A stretch of 28,095 bases of DNA, taken from assembly GCA_013203525.1 (NCBI GenBank), contig JABMQB010000217.1, positions 1 through 28,095 on the forward strand. Reading direction: 5' to 3'. Below, one piece after another: positions 16,108 through 24,403 of the stretch. The stretch is from Mariniphaga sp. (lineage in GTDB: Bacteria; Bacteroidota; Bacteroidia; Bacteroidales; Prolixibacteraceae). Below the pieces are notes generated by a model. The model saw only the letters and a program-made list of their open reading frames with translations. It had not been told where the DNA came from and searched no databases. Within the stretch, counting starts at the first letter, position 1. Each line of letters opens with the position of its first letter. Made by a program: the position numbers and the translations under genes.

Positions 16108-17703
16108 ATGAGAAAAAAAATTGGATTCGGAATTATTGCATTATTTCTAGCTTTAATCATTGTTGGTTGTAATGAAAGTAATAACCAAAAACCTAATATC
16201 ATCTTTTTTATTGCTGATGATATGTATCCTGAAATGTTTAATTGTTTACCTGAAGGGCAAGGAAAAAATCTGAGCCCAAACCTTGACAGACTTGCTACTG
16301 AAGGTGTAATCATGGAAAATCAATATGTGGTTTCACCAGTTTGTACTCCAAGTCGGTACAATTGTTTGACAGGGAATTATGCAAGCAGGGCTACAAACAG
16401 GCAGTTTCTTAATAAAACCAGTCGGGAAGAGGGTCAAACAGTTATTCAATGGAATTCATTTATTACCCAAAAAGATAAAATACTTCCGAATTATTTTAAA
16501 GAATTAGGATACACAACCGGGATGGTTGGTAAAAATCATGTTATTGAGGCAACAGGATTGCAGGGATTTCCCGATTTTAATGCAGATGCCAATGATCCTG
16601 AAATTCATCAAAAAGTGGTTGATAATTATAATAAAGTCCAACAGGCAATTCTTAACAGTGGGTTTGATTACGCCGATGGATTGTATCATAATAATCCTGA
16701 TTTTATTGGAGTAAAAGAACTGGCAGTGCAAAATATGGATTGGATTGCAAAGGCTGGGTTGAAATTTATTGATGATAATAAGGATAATCCGTTTTTCCTT
16801 TATTTTGCAACTACAATACCTCATGGGCCATCAAACAAGGAGCGTTCATGGAATGCAAATCCTTTGGTTACAGCAAAAGGTTACCTTGACGAAGCACCAA
16901 ATGTGCTCCCTGCCAGAAATACATTAACAAGCCGGCTGAAAGATGCAGGAATTACAGAACGGGGAAAGGAGAATGTACTTTGGTTGGATGATGCTTTGGG
17001 TGCACTAATTAATAGATTGGAAGAATATGATATTTTGGATAATACAATCATCTTCTTTTTTAACGATCATGGACAACATGCAAAGGGAACGCTTTATCAG
17101 GGAGGAGTTCATAATCCCAGTATTATATGGAAAGATGGGGGATTTAAATGTGGGAATAAATCTGAAGTAAAAATAATGAATGTTGATTTTGCTCCAACAA
17201 TTCTTGAACTTGCAGGTGCTGATATAAATGATAAAAAATTTGATGGTAAAAGTTTTAAATCAGTTCTTGAAGGAGAAAACATTGAATCCCGCGAATCTCT
17301 CTTTTTTGAATTGGGATATGCAAGAGCAGTAATAAAGGGTATGTATAAATATTATGCAGTCCGGTATCCTAACTATGCTAAAGATATGACTCCCGAAGAA
17401 AGAAGTGCCAGGCTTAAATCATATAACCGTGGAAGAGAATCAAGGAACATGAGAGTAGTCAACCGCGATCCGGAAAAACCATATAGTCATCTTGAAGTTG
17501 TGCCTGGAGGAGGTGAAGCTGAATTTGGATCTTATGGAAAACTACCTGGATATTTTGATGCTGATCAATTATATGATCTTGAAAATGATCCTCACGAAAT
17601 AAAAAATCTGGCTAATGATCCGGAATGTCAGGAAATCCTTATTGAGATGAAATCGGAACTTCAGAAATATTTGGATGATTTGCCCGGGAAATTTAAGTTA
17701 TAA
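16108..17703 (+). CDS. Lipoprotein sulfatase (type I, formylglycine-dependent)
   Basis: 531 residues from the ATG at 16108. The frame is open to a TTG at 16066, but that lies inside the promoter, and the ATG gives a clean lipoprotein signal (MRKKIGFGIIALFLALIIVGC, lipid Cys 21). It is a type I arylsulfatase-fold enzyme: NIIFFIADDM carries the metal-binding Asp pair (37-38), and VCTPSR (78-83) is the sulfatase signature whose Cys 79 is converted to formylglycine. GKNHVIEATG and FFNDHGQHAKGTLYQGG supply the further active-site residues. The C-terminal ending, DLENDPHEIKNLANDPE, is typical. A maturase is needed but not encoded here. Substrate is presumably a sulfated sugar of the glycan attacked by the neighbours. 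Confidence 0.93.
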   Translation: MRKKIGFGIIALFLALIIVGCNESNNQKPNIIFFIADDMYPEMFNCLPEGQGKNLSPNLDRLATEGVIMENQYVVSPVCTPSRYNCLTGNYASRATNRQFLNKTSREEGQTVIQWNSFITQKDKILPNYFKELGYTTGMVGKNHVIEATGLQGFPDFNADANDPEIHQKVVDNYNKVQQAILNSGFDYADGLYHNNPDFIGVKELAVQNMDWIAKAGLKFIDDNKDNPFFLYFATTIPHGPSNKERSWNANPLVTAKGYLDEAPNVLPARNTLTSRLKDAGITERGKENVLWLDDALGALINRLEEYDILDNTIIFFFNDHGQHAKGTLYQGGVHNPSIIWKDGGFKCGNKSEVKIMNVDFAPTILELAGADINDKKFDGKSFKSVLEGENIESRESLFFELGYARAVIKGMYKYYAVRYPNYAKDMTPEERSARLKSYNRGRESRNMRVVNRDPEKPYSHLEVVPGGGEAEFGSYGKLPGYFDADQLYDLENDPHEIKNLANDPECQEILIEMKSELQKYLDDLPGKFKL

Positions 17704-17874
17704 TCGTATAATTTTTATGGGTTAAAATAATTCAATTTACCATTATTGTTACAAAATCATAAGAACAATTTATAAGGTTCCTGACTACGTTAATGTTTGG
17801 TGCTCAGAGACAGGATAATTTTATTTTTGATGAAGGTCTAACTGAGTTATAAAAGAAATGTATCCATGCAATTT

Positions 17875-19200
17875 TCAAAAAACGAGAGTGTTAACTGATT
17901 GTGCTTTTAACTGGACAGCGGTTTTTCCTTTTTTAGTTTTCCCTACTTTTAAAAATTCCTCCCATAAATTAGATTCAGTTGTAGAAATAAGTTTTAATTC
18001 CTTTGATTGAAAACCTTCAATTTCTATATCGACCTGTTCATTTTTCATATTAATGATTTGCAGTACTTTTTTGCCATTTGGAAAAATACCACTTATTGTA
18101 AGAATATCCGGATCGGAACTTAAAGAATGAACTATTTGGGTTCCTTTGTTTAAATACTCAGTCAAATGCCGCGTTACATAATACGATGGGTATTTGTTTT
18201 TAGTATCCCCAGACATGATGCTGTAATTATTTTGCCAGGTCCAGTACATCGAAACTTCAACTTCAGCATACTTCATCATTCGATGAGAGATTTTAGCAAA
18301 CCTAAGTCCGTAATCCCATGTAGCTTTCATTCCCTTGGTTTTGTGAGCATGTGCATCAAATCCTAACTCGCTGCACCAAACTGGTTTATTAAAAGCTTTT
18401 GCCAGCCCGGCAATTTTTTCAAATTCGTTATTTGGAATTTCTTCTGACCACCAACTATGAAAACAAAGCGGACCAAGGTATTTCCAAATCGATTGGTCAG
18501 CTTTGATAAGTGTTGCAAAATCGACCGTCCCTTTTGTTTGAGCAGTATCTGCCCATAAAAATTTGGTTTTTAATCCTGCTTCTTCAAAACGTTGCCCTGC
18601 TTTTTTAATAAATTTTATGGTTGCTTCCGGTGAAAAAATGGTCTGCCAACCACCATCCGACTCATTAAATGAAAAATAATCAGCTTCAACTCCAAATTCA
18701 TTTTTAGCTCTTAGAAGAAAAGAAATAATCATATCAATTACATCATCGTATGAATTTGGTTTAATAATTCGTTGAGAGCTTTTTTCAGGATTCTCAACCA
18801 GTTCATCTGCTACACGCCAAACTGAAATTGTAAAGTTTTTTACGCCGAATTCATTTTTCATTTTTTGCATAGATTCGAGCAGTTCAACTATAACAGGCTG
18901 TTGTACTATTTTTTCACCTTTATAATCGGCATAATCCAGATTTGTAAATTGTAAAGGTAATGCCAACCTTACGTATTCAGGGCGAAATTGATTTAAGGTA
19001 AACTCACCAACTGCATCCATAGCATGATCGGAATAATTGGCTTGGCAATAATTCCCTCCAATCGAAACAACTTTTTGACGCTTAATCTCAGGGAAAACTT
19101 TTACAGATACCTTTTGAGCTATTGAAATGTTTGAATTAATAAATAAAAATATTCCTAAAATAACCGGTGAGCAAATTTGGTATAATCGGGTTGGTTTCAT
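17875..19200 (-). CDS. Secreted clan GH-A glycoside hydrolase, GH30-like
   Basis: 441 residues with a signal peptide (about 1-29, ending SIAQ). The mature protein opens with KRQKVVSIGGNYCQANYSD, the place where GH30 enzymes have QxxxGFGG. The (beta/alpha)8 barrel carries a putative acid/base Glu 180 in YFSFNESDGG and a nucleophile Glu 278 in PVWCSELGFD, both at the ends of strands 4 and 7 as in clan GH-A. A short beta-sandwich closes the protein, ending in LKAQSVNTLVF, the form in which GH30 proteins end. It is the only minus-strand gene of the island, convergent with the sulfatase. GH30 members cut glucuronoxylan, beta-1,6-glucan or beta-xylosides; subfamily not determined. Confidence 0.8.
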   Translation of the reverse strand: MKPTRLYQICSPVILGIFLFINSNISIAQKVSVKVFPEIKRQKVVSIGGNYCQANYSDHAMDAVGEFTLNQFRPEYVRLALPLQFTNLDYADYKGEKIVQQPVIVELLESMQKMKNEFGVKNFTISVWRVADELVENPEKSSQRIIKPNSYDDVIDMIISFLLRAKNEFGVEADYFSFNESDGGWQTIFSPEATIKFIKKAGQRFEEAGLKTKFLWADTAQTKGTVDFATLIKADQSIWKYLGPLCFHSWWSEEIPNNEFEKIAGLAKAFNKPVWCSELGFDAHAHKTKGMKATWDYGLRFAKISHRMMKYAEVEVSMYWTWQNNYSIMSGDTKNKYPSYYVTRHLTEYLNKGTQIVHSLSSDPDILTISGIFPNGKKVLQIINMKNEQVDIEIEGFQSKELKLISTTESNLWEEFLKVGKTKKGKTAVQLKAQSVNTLVF

Positions 19201-19240
19201 TAATAGTTGGTTTAATTGATTTGACGTTTATTCGATTTAG

Positions 19241-19248
19241 TAAAGATA
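19241..19248 (-). promoter_or_regulatory. Candidate -7 element (TATCTTTA) for the GH30-like gene
   Basis: On the minus strand this reads TATCTTTA, one base off TAnnTTTG, 40 bases before the GH30-like ATG. No TTG is found at the right distance upstream. It directly abuts the sulfatase remnant. Confidence 0.3.
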
Positions 19249-19260
19249 CATATTTAGTGT

Positions 19261-19368
19261 GAAATGAAAAATCTGGCTAATGATCCGGATCATCAGAAAA
19301 TTCTTCAGGAAATGAAAATTGAATTAAAAAAATATCTTGATGATCTACCAGGTAATTTTACCCTATAA
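19261..19368 (+). pseudogene. Remnant of a second sulfatase gene (C-terminal 35 codons)
   Basis: Codons 19261-19368 read EMKNLANDPDHQKILQEMKI then ELKKYLDDLPGNFTL and stop. Aligned by eye without gaps to the last 35 residues of the sulfatase ending at 17703, 26 of 35 residues are identical. The stop codon is at the same position and the first 29 bases differ at one site. An in-frame TAG at 19255-19257 ends the frame two codons upstream, so nothing of the catalytic domain remains. Several synonymous differences suggest a diverged paralogue, not a copy of the neighbour made yesterday. It starts where the promoter region of the GH30-like gene ends. Confidence 0.85.
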
Positions 19369-19688
19369 TTGGGATAATTTGATTTTTCATTTCTTAAAAG
19401 CCAAACTTTGTTAAAATAGTATAAATCCCTGTTAAAATACCATTTAATATTATGTCAATTTTGGTGTATAATGCATATAGTAAAATGTACAGCTTAATAT
19501 TTAATTTGGATAGGCTGAAGTGTATGTCGAAAGATTGAACTCTGTATTGGAATTATTGTTAAATATCTATCTATAAATATTGTTAAAATTGCTGTTGTAG
19601 TGAGAATTCAGAAATTTGAGTTGAGCCGAATTGAACAGCAATGCTGAAATTAAATTGATAAGAGTAAAGTTACTTAGAAGTAAATGAA
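19369..19688. other. 320-base AT-rich intergenic region before the DUF2264 gene
   Basis: No coding frame, tRNA, clear TAnnTTTG promoter or strong hairpin is visible. It contains AT-rich runs and lies downstream of the sulfatase remnant, so part of it may be eroded sequence of the lost gene's flank. The promoter for the DUF2264 gene is presumably here but was not recognised. Confidence 0.5.
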
Positions 19689-21743
19689 ATGGTAAAAGCA
19701 TTTGAGATTAAAAATCCGGATTTTAATAAAAGCCCTTTTACGGGAATGACAAAAGAGCATTATATTGAAATGGCCAAGTATTTATTGGAAAGGGCATTTA
19801 CTCATGTTGGTTCAATTAATGATCCTCTTACATTTCCAACAATCCCGGGCAAAACATATCCTCAGCCAAATGCTCCTGATTGGCGGTATCGCTCGGTGGA
19901 GTTTGAAGCATTGGAAAGAACATTTACATTGGCAGGTCCATTGATTCATATTGATCCTGAAGTAGAAATTAAGAATATAAAACTCAGAGATTATTATTGT
20001 TTGCATTTGTATAATGCACTTACACCCGGACATTCCAATTCATTGCCTTTGCCGGAAGAATTACCCGATTCAACCTATCAGTTTACATGTGAATTTGGGG
20101 GATTGTTTAAAACTCTTTTATTAATGCCTGAAATCCTTTGGGATCACTTTTCCGAAAAACAAAAAGATGAAATGGTTATATCCATTTCAAAATGGGCTCA
20201 TCACCGGACAACACAAAACAACTGGCGGATTTTTAACATTATTACCCTTTCATTCCTAAAAAAATATGGCTATGAAATTGATGATGAATTATTAAAAAGT
20301 CATTTGTTATGGGTCGCATCCTATCATTCAGGCAATGGCTGGTATTTGGAACAAACATATAATTACTATTCTATAAGTCTTTTTATAGTATATACAACGA
20401 TCTGGAACCGGACTTTTGGTGATGAATATTATCCTGAAATTGCAGGTATAATAGAAAAATCGGCACAAAAATTAATGGAATCCATAACCGGTTTCTTTGG
20501 ACGAGATGGATATATAAATATGTGGTCGCGAAGTATTTGCTACAGAACCTGGGTGTCTGGCGCATTCCCGGTTGCCTTTATGTTAAAGGATAAGACTTTG
20601 CTTGATCCGGGATTGGCAAGACGGCTTTGTTCGGGATCGTTATTGCAATTTGTCACGCGCGAAGAATTTTATGATAATGAGATTCCTAGTTTGGGATTCT
20701 ATGGTCAAAAGGAATATATGGTTCAAAACTATAGTTGTGCAGCTAGTCCATTTTTGATGTTTTTACCATTTATTTGTTTGGCATTGCCCGATGATTCGCC
20801 TTTTTGGGCTACTAAAGAAAATGAAGGATTTTGGGAGGACTTAGGAAATAATACAAGGAAACTTGTACTTGAAAATCCAGGTTTAGTACTTGCAAATCAC
20901 GGCAAAACCGGTACTTCTGAAATTATTCCGGGTAAAGTATATTACGATGATCCAAATTATTCAAAACTGGCATATAATACTCACTTTCCTTGGGAAGATC
21001 ACAATCCACAGGGTGGTACTTCAATGGAATACAGTTTTCGAAGTTTAGATCCGCGGGATGTCAGGGGCGATGATATAAATTTTTACTTAACCGGTGCAAC
21101 TCTTAATAATAGTTCCGAAAAAAACAAATCATATTCTACATCTCAAAATATGGTTTATAATGGAGTTAAAAATGATGTAATTTACCGGCAGACCATTATG
21201 CGAAAACCACCTAATAATGGAGTTGGGTATATAATCGATTTAGCCGACATAATAATTCCTGGAGGAGTAATTAGAGTGGATCGCTCTCGCCTGGCTTTTG
21301 AGCACGAATTAACACTTGGGCATTTTGGTATGCCACATATAAATAGTGAAAAAGCGATAATTAATCAATATGAAGATGTAAGTAAAAAAATTATTACAGC
21401 TTCTATAAAAGGCAGGCAAATAGCATTAATTACTTATTGTGGATGGGATCAGGTTGATAGTATGGTTCATAATAACCGAAATGCCGAAGCAGATGAAAGT
21501 ACAGTTTTATATGCTCATAAAAAGAGAATGGCAAAGAATCCTGCAATTGAAATAATGATTTCGGTAATGCTTCATAAAATGGATAATACGGAATGGACTC
21601 CAGAAGAATTATCTCCAATTAAGAATATCGAAATTCTGGATGTAACACCTGTATCCTCTGCATTGGGTGCCAATATCACATTATCCAACAATAAGAATTA
21701 CGAGATTTATTTCGAAGAAATTGATGGTAACAGAATGTTTTAG
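19689..21743 (+). CDS. DUF2264 protein, GH154-type putative beta-glucuronidase
   Basis: 684 residues, full length for DUF2264. The N-terminal 400 residues look like an (alpha/alpha)-barrel (FTGMTKEHYIEMAKYLLERA, HHRTTQNNWRIFNIITLSFL, GNGWYLEQTYNYYSISLFIVY). The C-terminal 270 residues are beta-rich. From memory, CAZy family GH154 covers this domain and its characterised member is an exo-beta-glucuronidase from arabinogalactan degradation; activity here is by analogy. The conserved segments NNWRIFN, DGWYLEQTYNYYS-like and FDYYS-like blocks are present, but I cannot name the catalytic residues. No signal peptide or lipobox is seen, and an in-frame TAA at 19665-19667 rules out an extension, so it appears cytoplasmic, unlike its neighbours. 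Confidence 0.85.
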   Translation: MVKAFEIKNPDFNKSPFTGMTKEHYIEMAKYLLERAFTHVGSINDPLTFPTIPGKTYPQPNAPDWRYRSVEFEALERTFTLAGPLIHIDPEVEIKNIKLRDYYCLHLYNALTPGHSNSLPLPEELPDSTYQFTCEFGGLFKTLLLMPEILWDHFSEKQKDEMVISISKWAHHRTTQNNWRIFNIITLSFLKKYGYEIDDELLKSHLLWVASYHSGNGWYLEQTYNYYSISLFIVYTTIWNRTFGDEYYPEIAGIIEKSAQKLMESITGFFGRDGYINMWSRSICYRTWVSGAFPVAFMLKDKTLLDPGLARRLCSGSLLQFVTREEFYDNEIPSLGFYGQKEYMVQNYSCAASPFLMFLPFICLALPDDSPFWATKENEGFWEDLGNNTRKLVLENPGLVLANHGKTGTSEIIPGKVYYDDPNYSKLAYNTHFPWEDHNPQGGTSMEYSFRSLDPRDVRGDDINFYLTGATLNNSSEKNKSYSTSQNMVYNGVKNDVIYRQTIMRKPPNNGVGYIIDLADIIIPGGVIRVDRSRLAFEHELTLGHFGMPHINSEKAIINQYEDVSKKIITASIKGRQIALITYCGWDQVDSMVHNNRNAEADESTVLYAHKKRMAKNPAIEIMISVMLHKMDNTEWTPEELSPIKNIEILDVTPVSSALGANITLSNNKNYEIYFEEIDGNRMF

Positions 21744-21911
21744 TAAAACAAACAATACAAAAGTTAAGGACATTTTTAATCTAGATTGCTATTTTATACC
21801 TCATTCTCTATAAAATTATATAAAAAGAGATCTTAGATATTTAGAATGTCTTTTAGTCTGGAGTTTTTAAAGAGCTTTGTGATCTAAAAAAGAATTCAGA
21901 AAAATTAGGTA

Positions 21912-21933
21912 TTTTTAGACATCAATCTAAAAA
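21912..21933 (+). promoter_or_regulatory. Hairpin in the 5' leader of the GH127 gene
   Basis: Perfect 8-base arms TTTTTAGA (21912-21919) and TCTAAAAA (21926-21933) flank a 6-base loop, CATCAA. It ends 8 bases before the ATG at 21942, where it would pair up the A-rich region that normally helps initiation in Bacteroidota. A regulatory role is inference; a weak AT-only stem by chance is possible. Confidence 0.35.
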
Positions 21934-21941
21934 ACTTATTC

Positions 21942-24038
21942 ATGCGCTATTTTATTCTTTTATTTTTTGTTTTGGGTTTTTTCTCTTGTCAGATAAATCA
22001 TAAGGAATCTAACGAATACCTAATTACTCCAAAATCATTTACCGAAGTTCAGGTTACCGATAATTTTTGGGCCAAACGAATTAAAACCAACCATGAGGTA
22101 ACAATCCCCATTGCAATTCAAAAAAGCAGGGAAACCGGAAGGATCAAGAATTTTGAGATTGCCGGCGGACTAACCGAAGGTGAATTTTGTTCTCCCTATC
22201 CTTTCGACGATTCTGATATTTTTAAAATAATTGAAGGTGCTGCTTATTCACTTCAAATGTTTCCCGATAAGAAAATGGAAGCAACTATCGATTCATTGAT
22301 CAATCTGATTGAATTGGCTCAGGAAGAAGATGGCTATCTGTTTACTAACCGGACCATCATGGGCGAAAATGGCCACGACTGGATTGGTAAAGAACGATGG
22401 GAAAAGGTAGATGACTTAAGCCATGAACTATATAATTTGGGACATTTTTACGAAGCTGCAACTGCTTATTATCAAGCAACCCGGAAAAAACAAATTCTTG
22501 ATATTGCAATAAAATCAGCTGATCTGGTTGATGAGGTATTTGGATATGGAAAGATAGAAAATTACCCGGGGCATCAGGAAATCGAAATTGGTCTGGTAAA
22601 ACTTTATCGGGTAACGGGCGATCAACGATACCTGGATCTTGCAAAGTTTTTTTTGGATATTCGAGGCAAAGGAGATTTTGGAGAAAAAACAACCTATAAT
22701 CAATCGCATCTTCCGGTGGTTGATCAAACCGAGGCAGTCGGGCATTCAGTGCGGGCTGCATATATGTGGACTGGCATGGCCGATGTAGCTGCACTTACAG
22801 GTGACCTGGATTATATAAATGCAATTTCGAAGATTTGGGAAGATGTGGTTTATAAAAAATTGTATATAACCGGTGGTATAGGTGCAGCTGGAGGATACGA
22901 AGGATTTGGTGGAGCATATGAATTGCCAAATATGCGTGCATACTGCGAAACCTGTGCGGCCATAGCCAATGTTTTCTGGAACCACCGCATGTTTCTGATG
23001 ACAGGCGAAGCAAAATATATTGATGTTCTTGAGCGGTCGTTGTATAATAATATACTTTCCGGAGTTTCCCTTTCAGGCGATCATTTTTTCTATCCAAATC
23101 CATTGGAGTCACATGGTCAGCATCAACGAAGTGAGTGGTTTGGCTGTGCTTGTTGTCCTTCAAATATTTCAAGATTTATACCTTCGATGCCCAATTATAT
23201 TTATGCGCAAAAAGATAAAAACATTTATATCAATTTGTTTGTGCCTGGTTCAACAACATTTAATGTTAACGGTGAAATTTTTGAAATCAAACAGGAAAGT
23301 GATATGCCCTGGGATGGGAATGTGGAAATTTCAATTAATCCGACAAATTCAGTGAAAGCCACTTTTATGATTCGTATTCCTGGTTGGGCTTCAGAAAATC
23401 CCGTTCCGGGAGATTTGTATTTATTCAGAAATGATTTGGATTCAAAACCTGTATTTAAAATAAATGGTGTTGAAGTTGAAACAGGATTTGCTGATGGTTA
23501 TGCAACAATTAATAGAAAATGGAAAAAAGGTGATTTGCTTGAACTTGTATTTCCTTTTGAAATAAGAAAAATTGAAGCTCATGAAAATATTGAGGATGAT
23601 ATTAATAAAATGGCACTTCAACGGGGACCATTGGTTTATTGTACCGAATGGGCTGATTACGATGATAAGGATATTTTAAGCATGTATGTAGATGCTGGGT
23701 CTGAATTAACTTCAGAATTTGAATCTGATTTACTGGGAGGTGTTACAACAATCAGAGGTGAAGGATATGGCACCAAACGTACAGAAGATGGTCAAACTGA
23801 AACTTATTCCAGAGAATTTAAAGCAATTCCCTATTTTGCATGGGCTCATCGGGGAAAAGGACAAATGGCAGTTTGGATTCCAACTTCAAAAGAATCGGCA
23901 AATCCAAAACCTGCACCTACAATTGCCAATACAAGTAAAGTTGAAGCTTCATACGATGCTTCTTCATTGTTTGGGATAAGTGACCAATTATTGCCAAAAA
24001 ACTCGGCTGACGAAACCAATATTTTTTATCATTGGTGA
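21942..24038 (+). CDS. GH127/DUF1680 beta-L-arabinofuranosidase-like lipoprotein, truncated by an in-frame TGA
   Basis: 698 codons to a TGA at 24036-24038; the same frame then continues intact to 24341, so the ancestral protein had 799 residues. A lipoprotein signal, MRYFILLFFVLGFFSC (lipid Cys 16), places it on the periplasmic or outer surface. The DUF1680 (alpha/alpha)6 barrel carries the Cys/Glu site of GH127: Glu 320 in GGYEGFGG, Cys 338 in AYCETCAAI, and Cys 404 and Cys 405 in GCACCPSN. These match Glu322, Cys340, Cys417 and Cys418 of Bifidobacterium HypBA1, with the 18-residue Glu-Cys spacing kept. It likely removes beta-L-arabinofuranose; a GH146-type member is possible. The truncated product keeps the catalytic centre but loses the C-terminal beta-domain, so it may or may not fold. 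Confidence 0.92.
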   Translation: MRYFILLFFVLGFFSCQINHKESNEYLITPKSFTEVQVTDNFWAKRIKTNHEVTIPIAIQKSRETGRIKNFEIAGGLTEGEFCSPYPFDDSDIFKIIEGAAYSLQMFPDKKMEATIDSLINLIELAQEEDGYLFTNRTIMGENGHDWIGKERWEKVDDLSHELYNLGHFYEAATAYYQATRKKQILDIAIKSADLVDEVFGYGKIENYPGHQEIEIGLVKLYRVTGDQRYLDLAKFFLDIRGKGDFGEKTTYNQSHLPVVDQTEAVGHSVRAAYMWTGMADVAALTGDLDYINAISKIWEDVVYKKLYITGGIGAAGGYEGFGGAYELPNMRAYCETCAAIANVFWNHRMFLMTGEAKYIDVLERSLYNNILSGVSLSGDHFFYPNPLESHGQHQRSEWFGCACCPSNISRFIPSMPNYIYAQKDKNIYINLFVPGSTTFNVNGEIFEIKQESDMPWDGNVEISINPTNSVKATFMIRIPGWASENPVPGDLYLFRNDLDSKPVFKINGVEVETGFADGYATINRKWKKGDLLELVFPFEIRKIEAHENIEDDINKMALQRGPLVYCTEWADYDDKDILSMYVDAGSELTSEFESDLLGGVTTIRGEGYGTKRTEDGQTETYSREFKAIPYFAWAHRGKGQMAVWIPTSKESANPKPAPTIANTSKVEASYDASSLFGISDQLLPKNSADETNIFYHW

Positions 24039-24341
24039 CCCGCAAAAGACAAAACAGAATGGATCGTCTATAATTTCGAAAAACCTGAAACCATATCGTC
24101 AACTGGTGTTTACTGGTTTGCCGATGTTCCAAATGGTGGTTGCGATGTTCCGGCATCATGGAAAGTATATTACAAATCGGGAAATAGTTGGATTGAAGTA
24201 AAAACTGAAAATGAATACGGTAGTGAAAAAAACAAGCTTAATGATATTGAATTTCAGCCGGTAACGACTTCGGCTATAAAACTTGAAGTACAACTGTCAA
24301 AAGATGATTCTGCCGGGATTCACGAATGGATTGTAAATTAA
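24039..24341 (+). pseudogene. C-terminal 100 codons of the GH127 gene, beyond the in-frame TGA
   Basis: In the frame of the upstream gene, codons after the TGA read PAKDKTEWIVYNFEKPETIS, then GVYWFADVPNGGCDVPASWK and on to HEWIVN and a TAA at 24339-24341. This is the normal C-terminus of DUF1680 proteins, where FHWWP-x-K-x-x-TEWVQYDF is usual. Here TGG TGG is TGG TGA, so one G-to-A change accounts for the break. There is no other stop or frameshift in these 100 codons, so the change is recent, or the stop is read through, or it is a sequencing error. Confidence 0.9.
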
Positions 24342-24351
24342 TTGGAAACAA

Positions 24352-24391
24352 AAAACGCCTTCCCAAAGAAAAGCGTTTTGTTATTTTTTTT
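24352..24391 (+). terminator. Bidirectional rho-independent terminator between convergent genes
   Basis: Arms AAAACGC (24352-24358) and GCGTTTT (24373-24379) with a 14-base loop are followed on the plus strand by GTTATTTTTTTT. On the minus strand the second arm leads into TTTTTTG and further T. It therefore serves both the GH127 gene ending at 24341 and the cyclophilin gene ending at 24404, and marks the right border of the glycan island. Confidence 0.8.
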
Positions 24392-24403
24392 GCAAGAAGA
24401 AGT

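Noticed and set aside
16504..16824. Long antisense frames inside the sulfatase and GH127 genes (also 22357-23172, minus strand)
   Set aside because: Their composition mirrors the codon bias of the genes on the other strand and they show no family motifs or start signals.
17704..17874. A possible gene remnant between the convergent sulfatase and GH30-like genes (frame ending FIFDEGLTEL)
   Set aside because: Only about 20 codons, no convincing match to a known C-terminus, and no start signal; left as plain intergenic sequence.
24036..24038. Genome-wide recoding of TGA as tryptophan
   Set aside because: TGA ends the PorV-like gene at 7741-7743 exactly at the start of the next gene, and tryptophan is TGG throughout the other genes.
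23980..24201. A 73-codon frame beginning just before the GH127 stop, which might suggest a frameshift
   Set aside because: The downstream codons match DUF1680 in the original frame, not in this one; the break is a point nonsense change and not a frameshift.
14862..24341. A classical polysaccharide utilisation locus with SusC/SusD
   Set aside because: No TonB-dependent receptor, SusD lipoprotein, hybrid two-component sensor or AraC regulator is encoded in the window.
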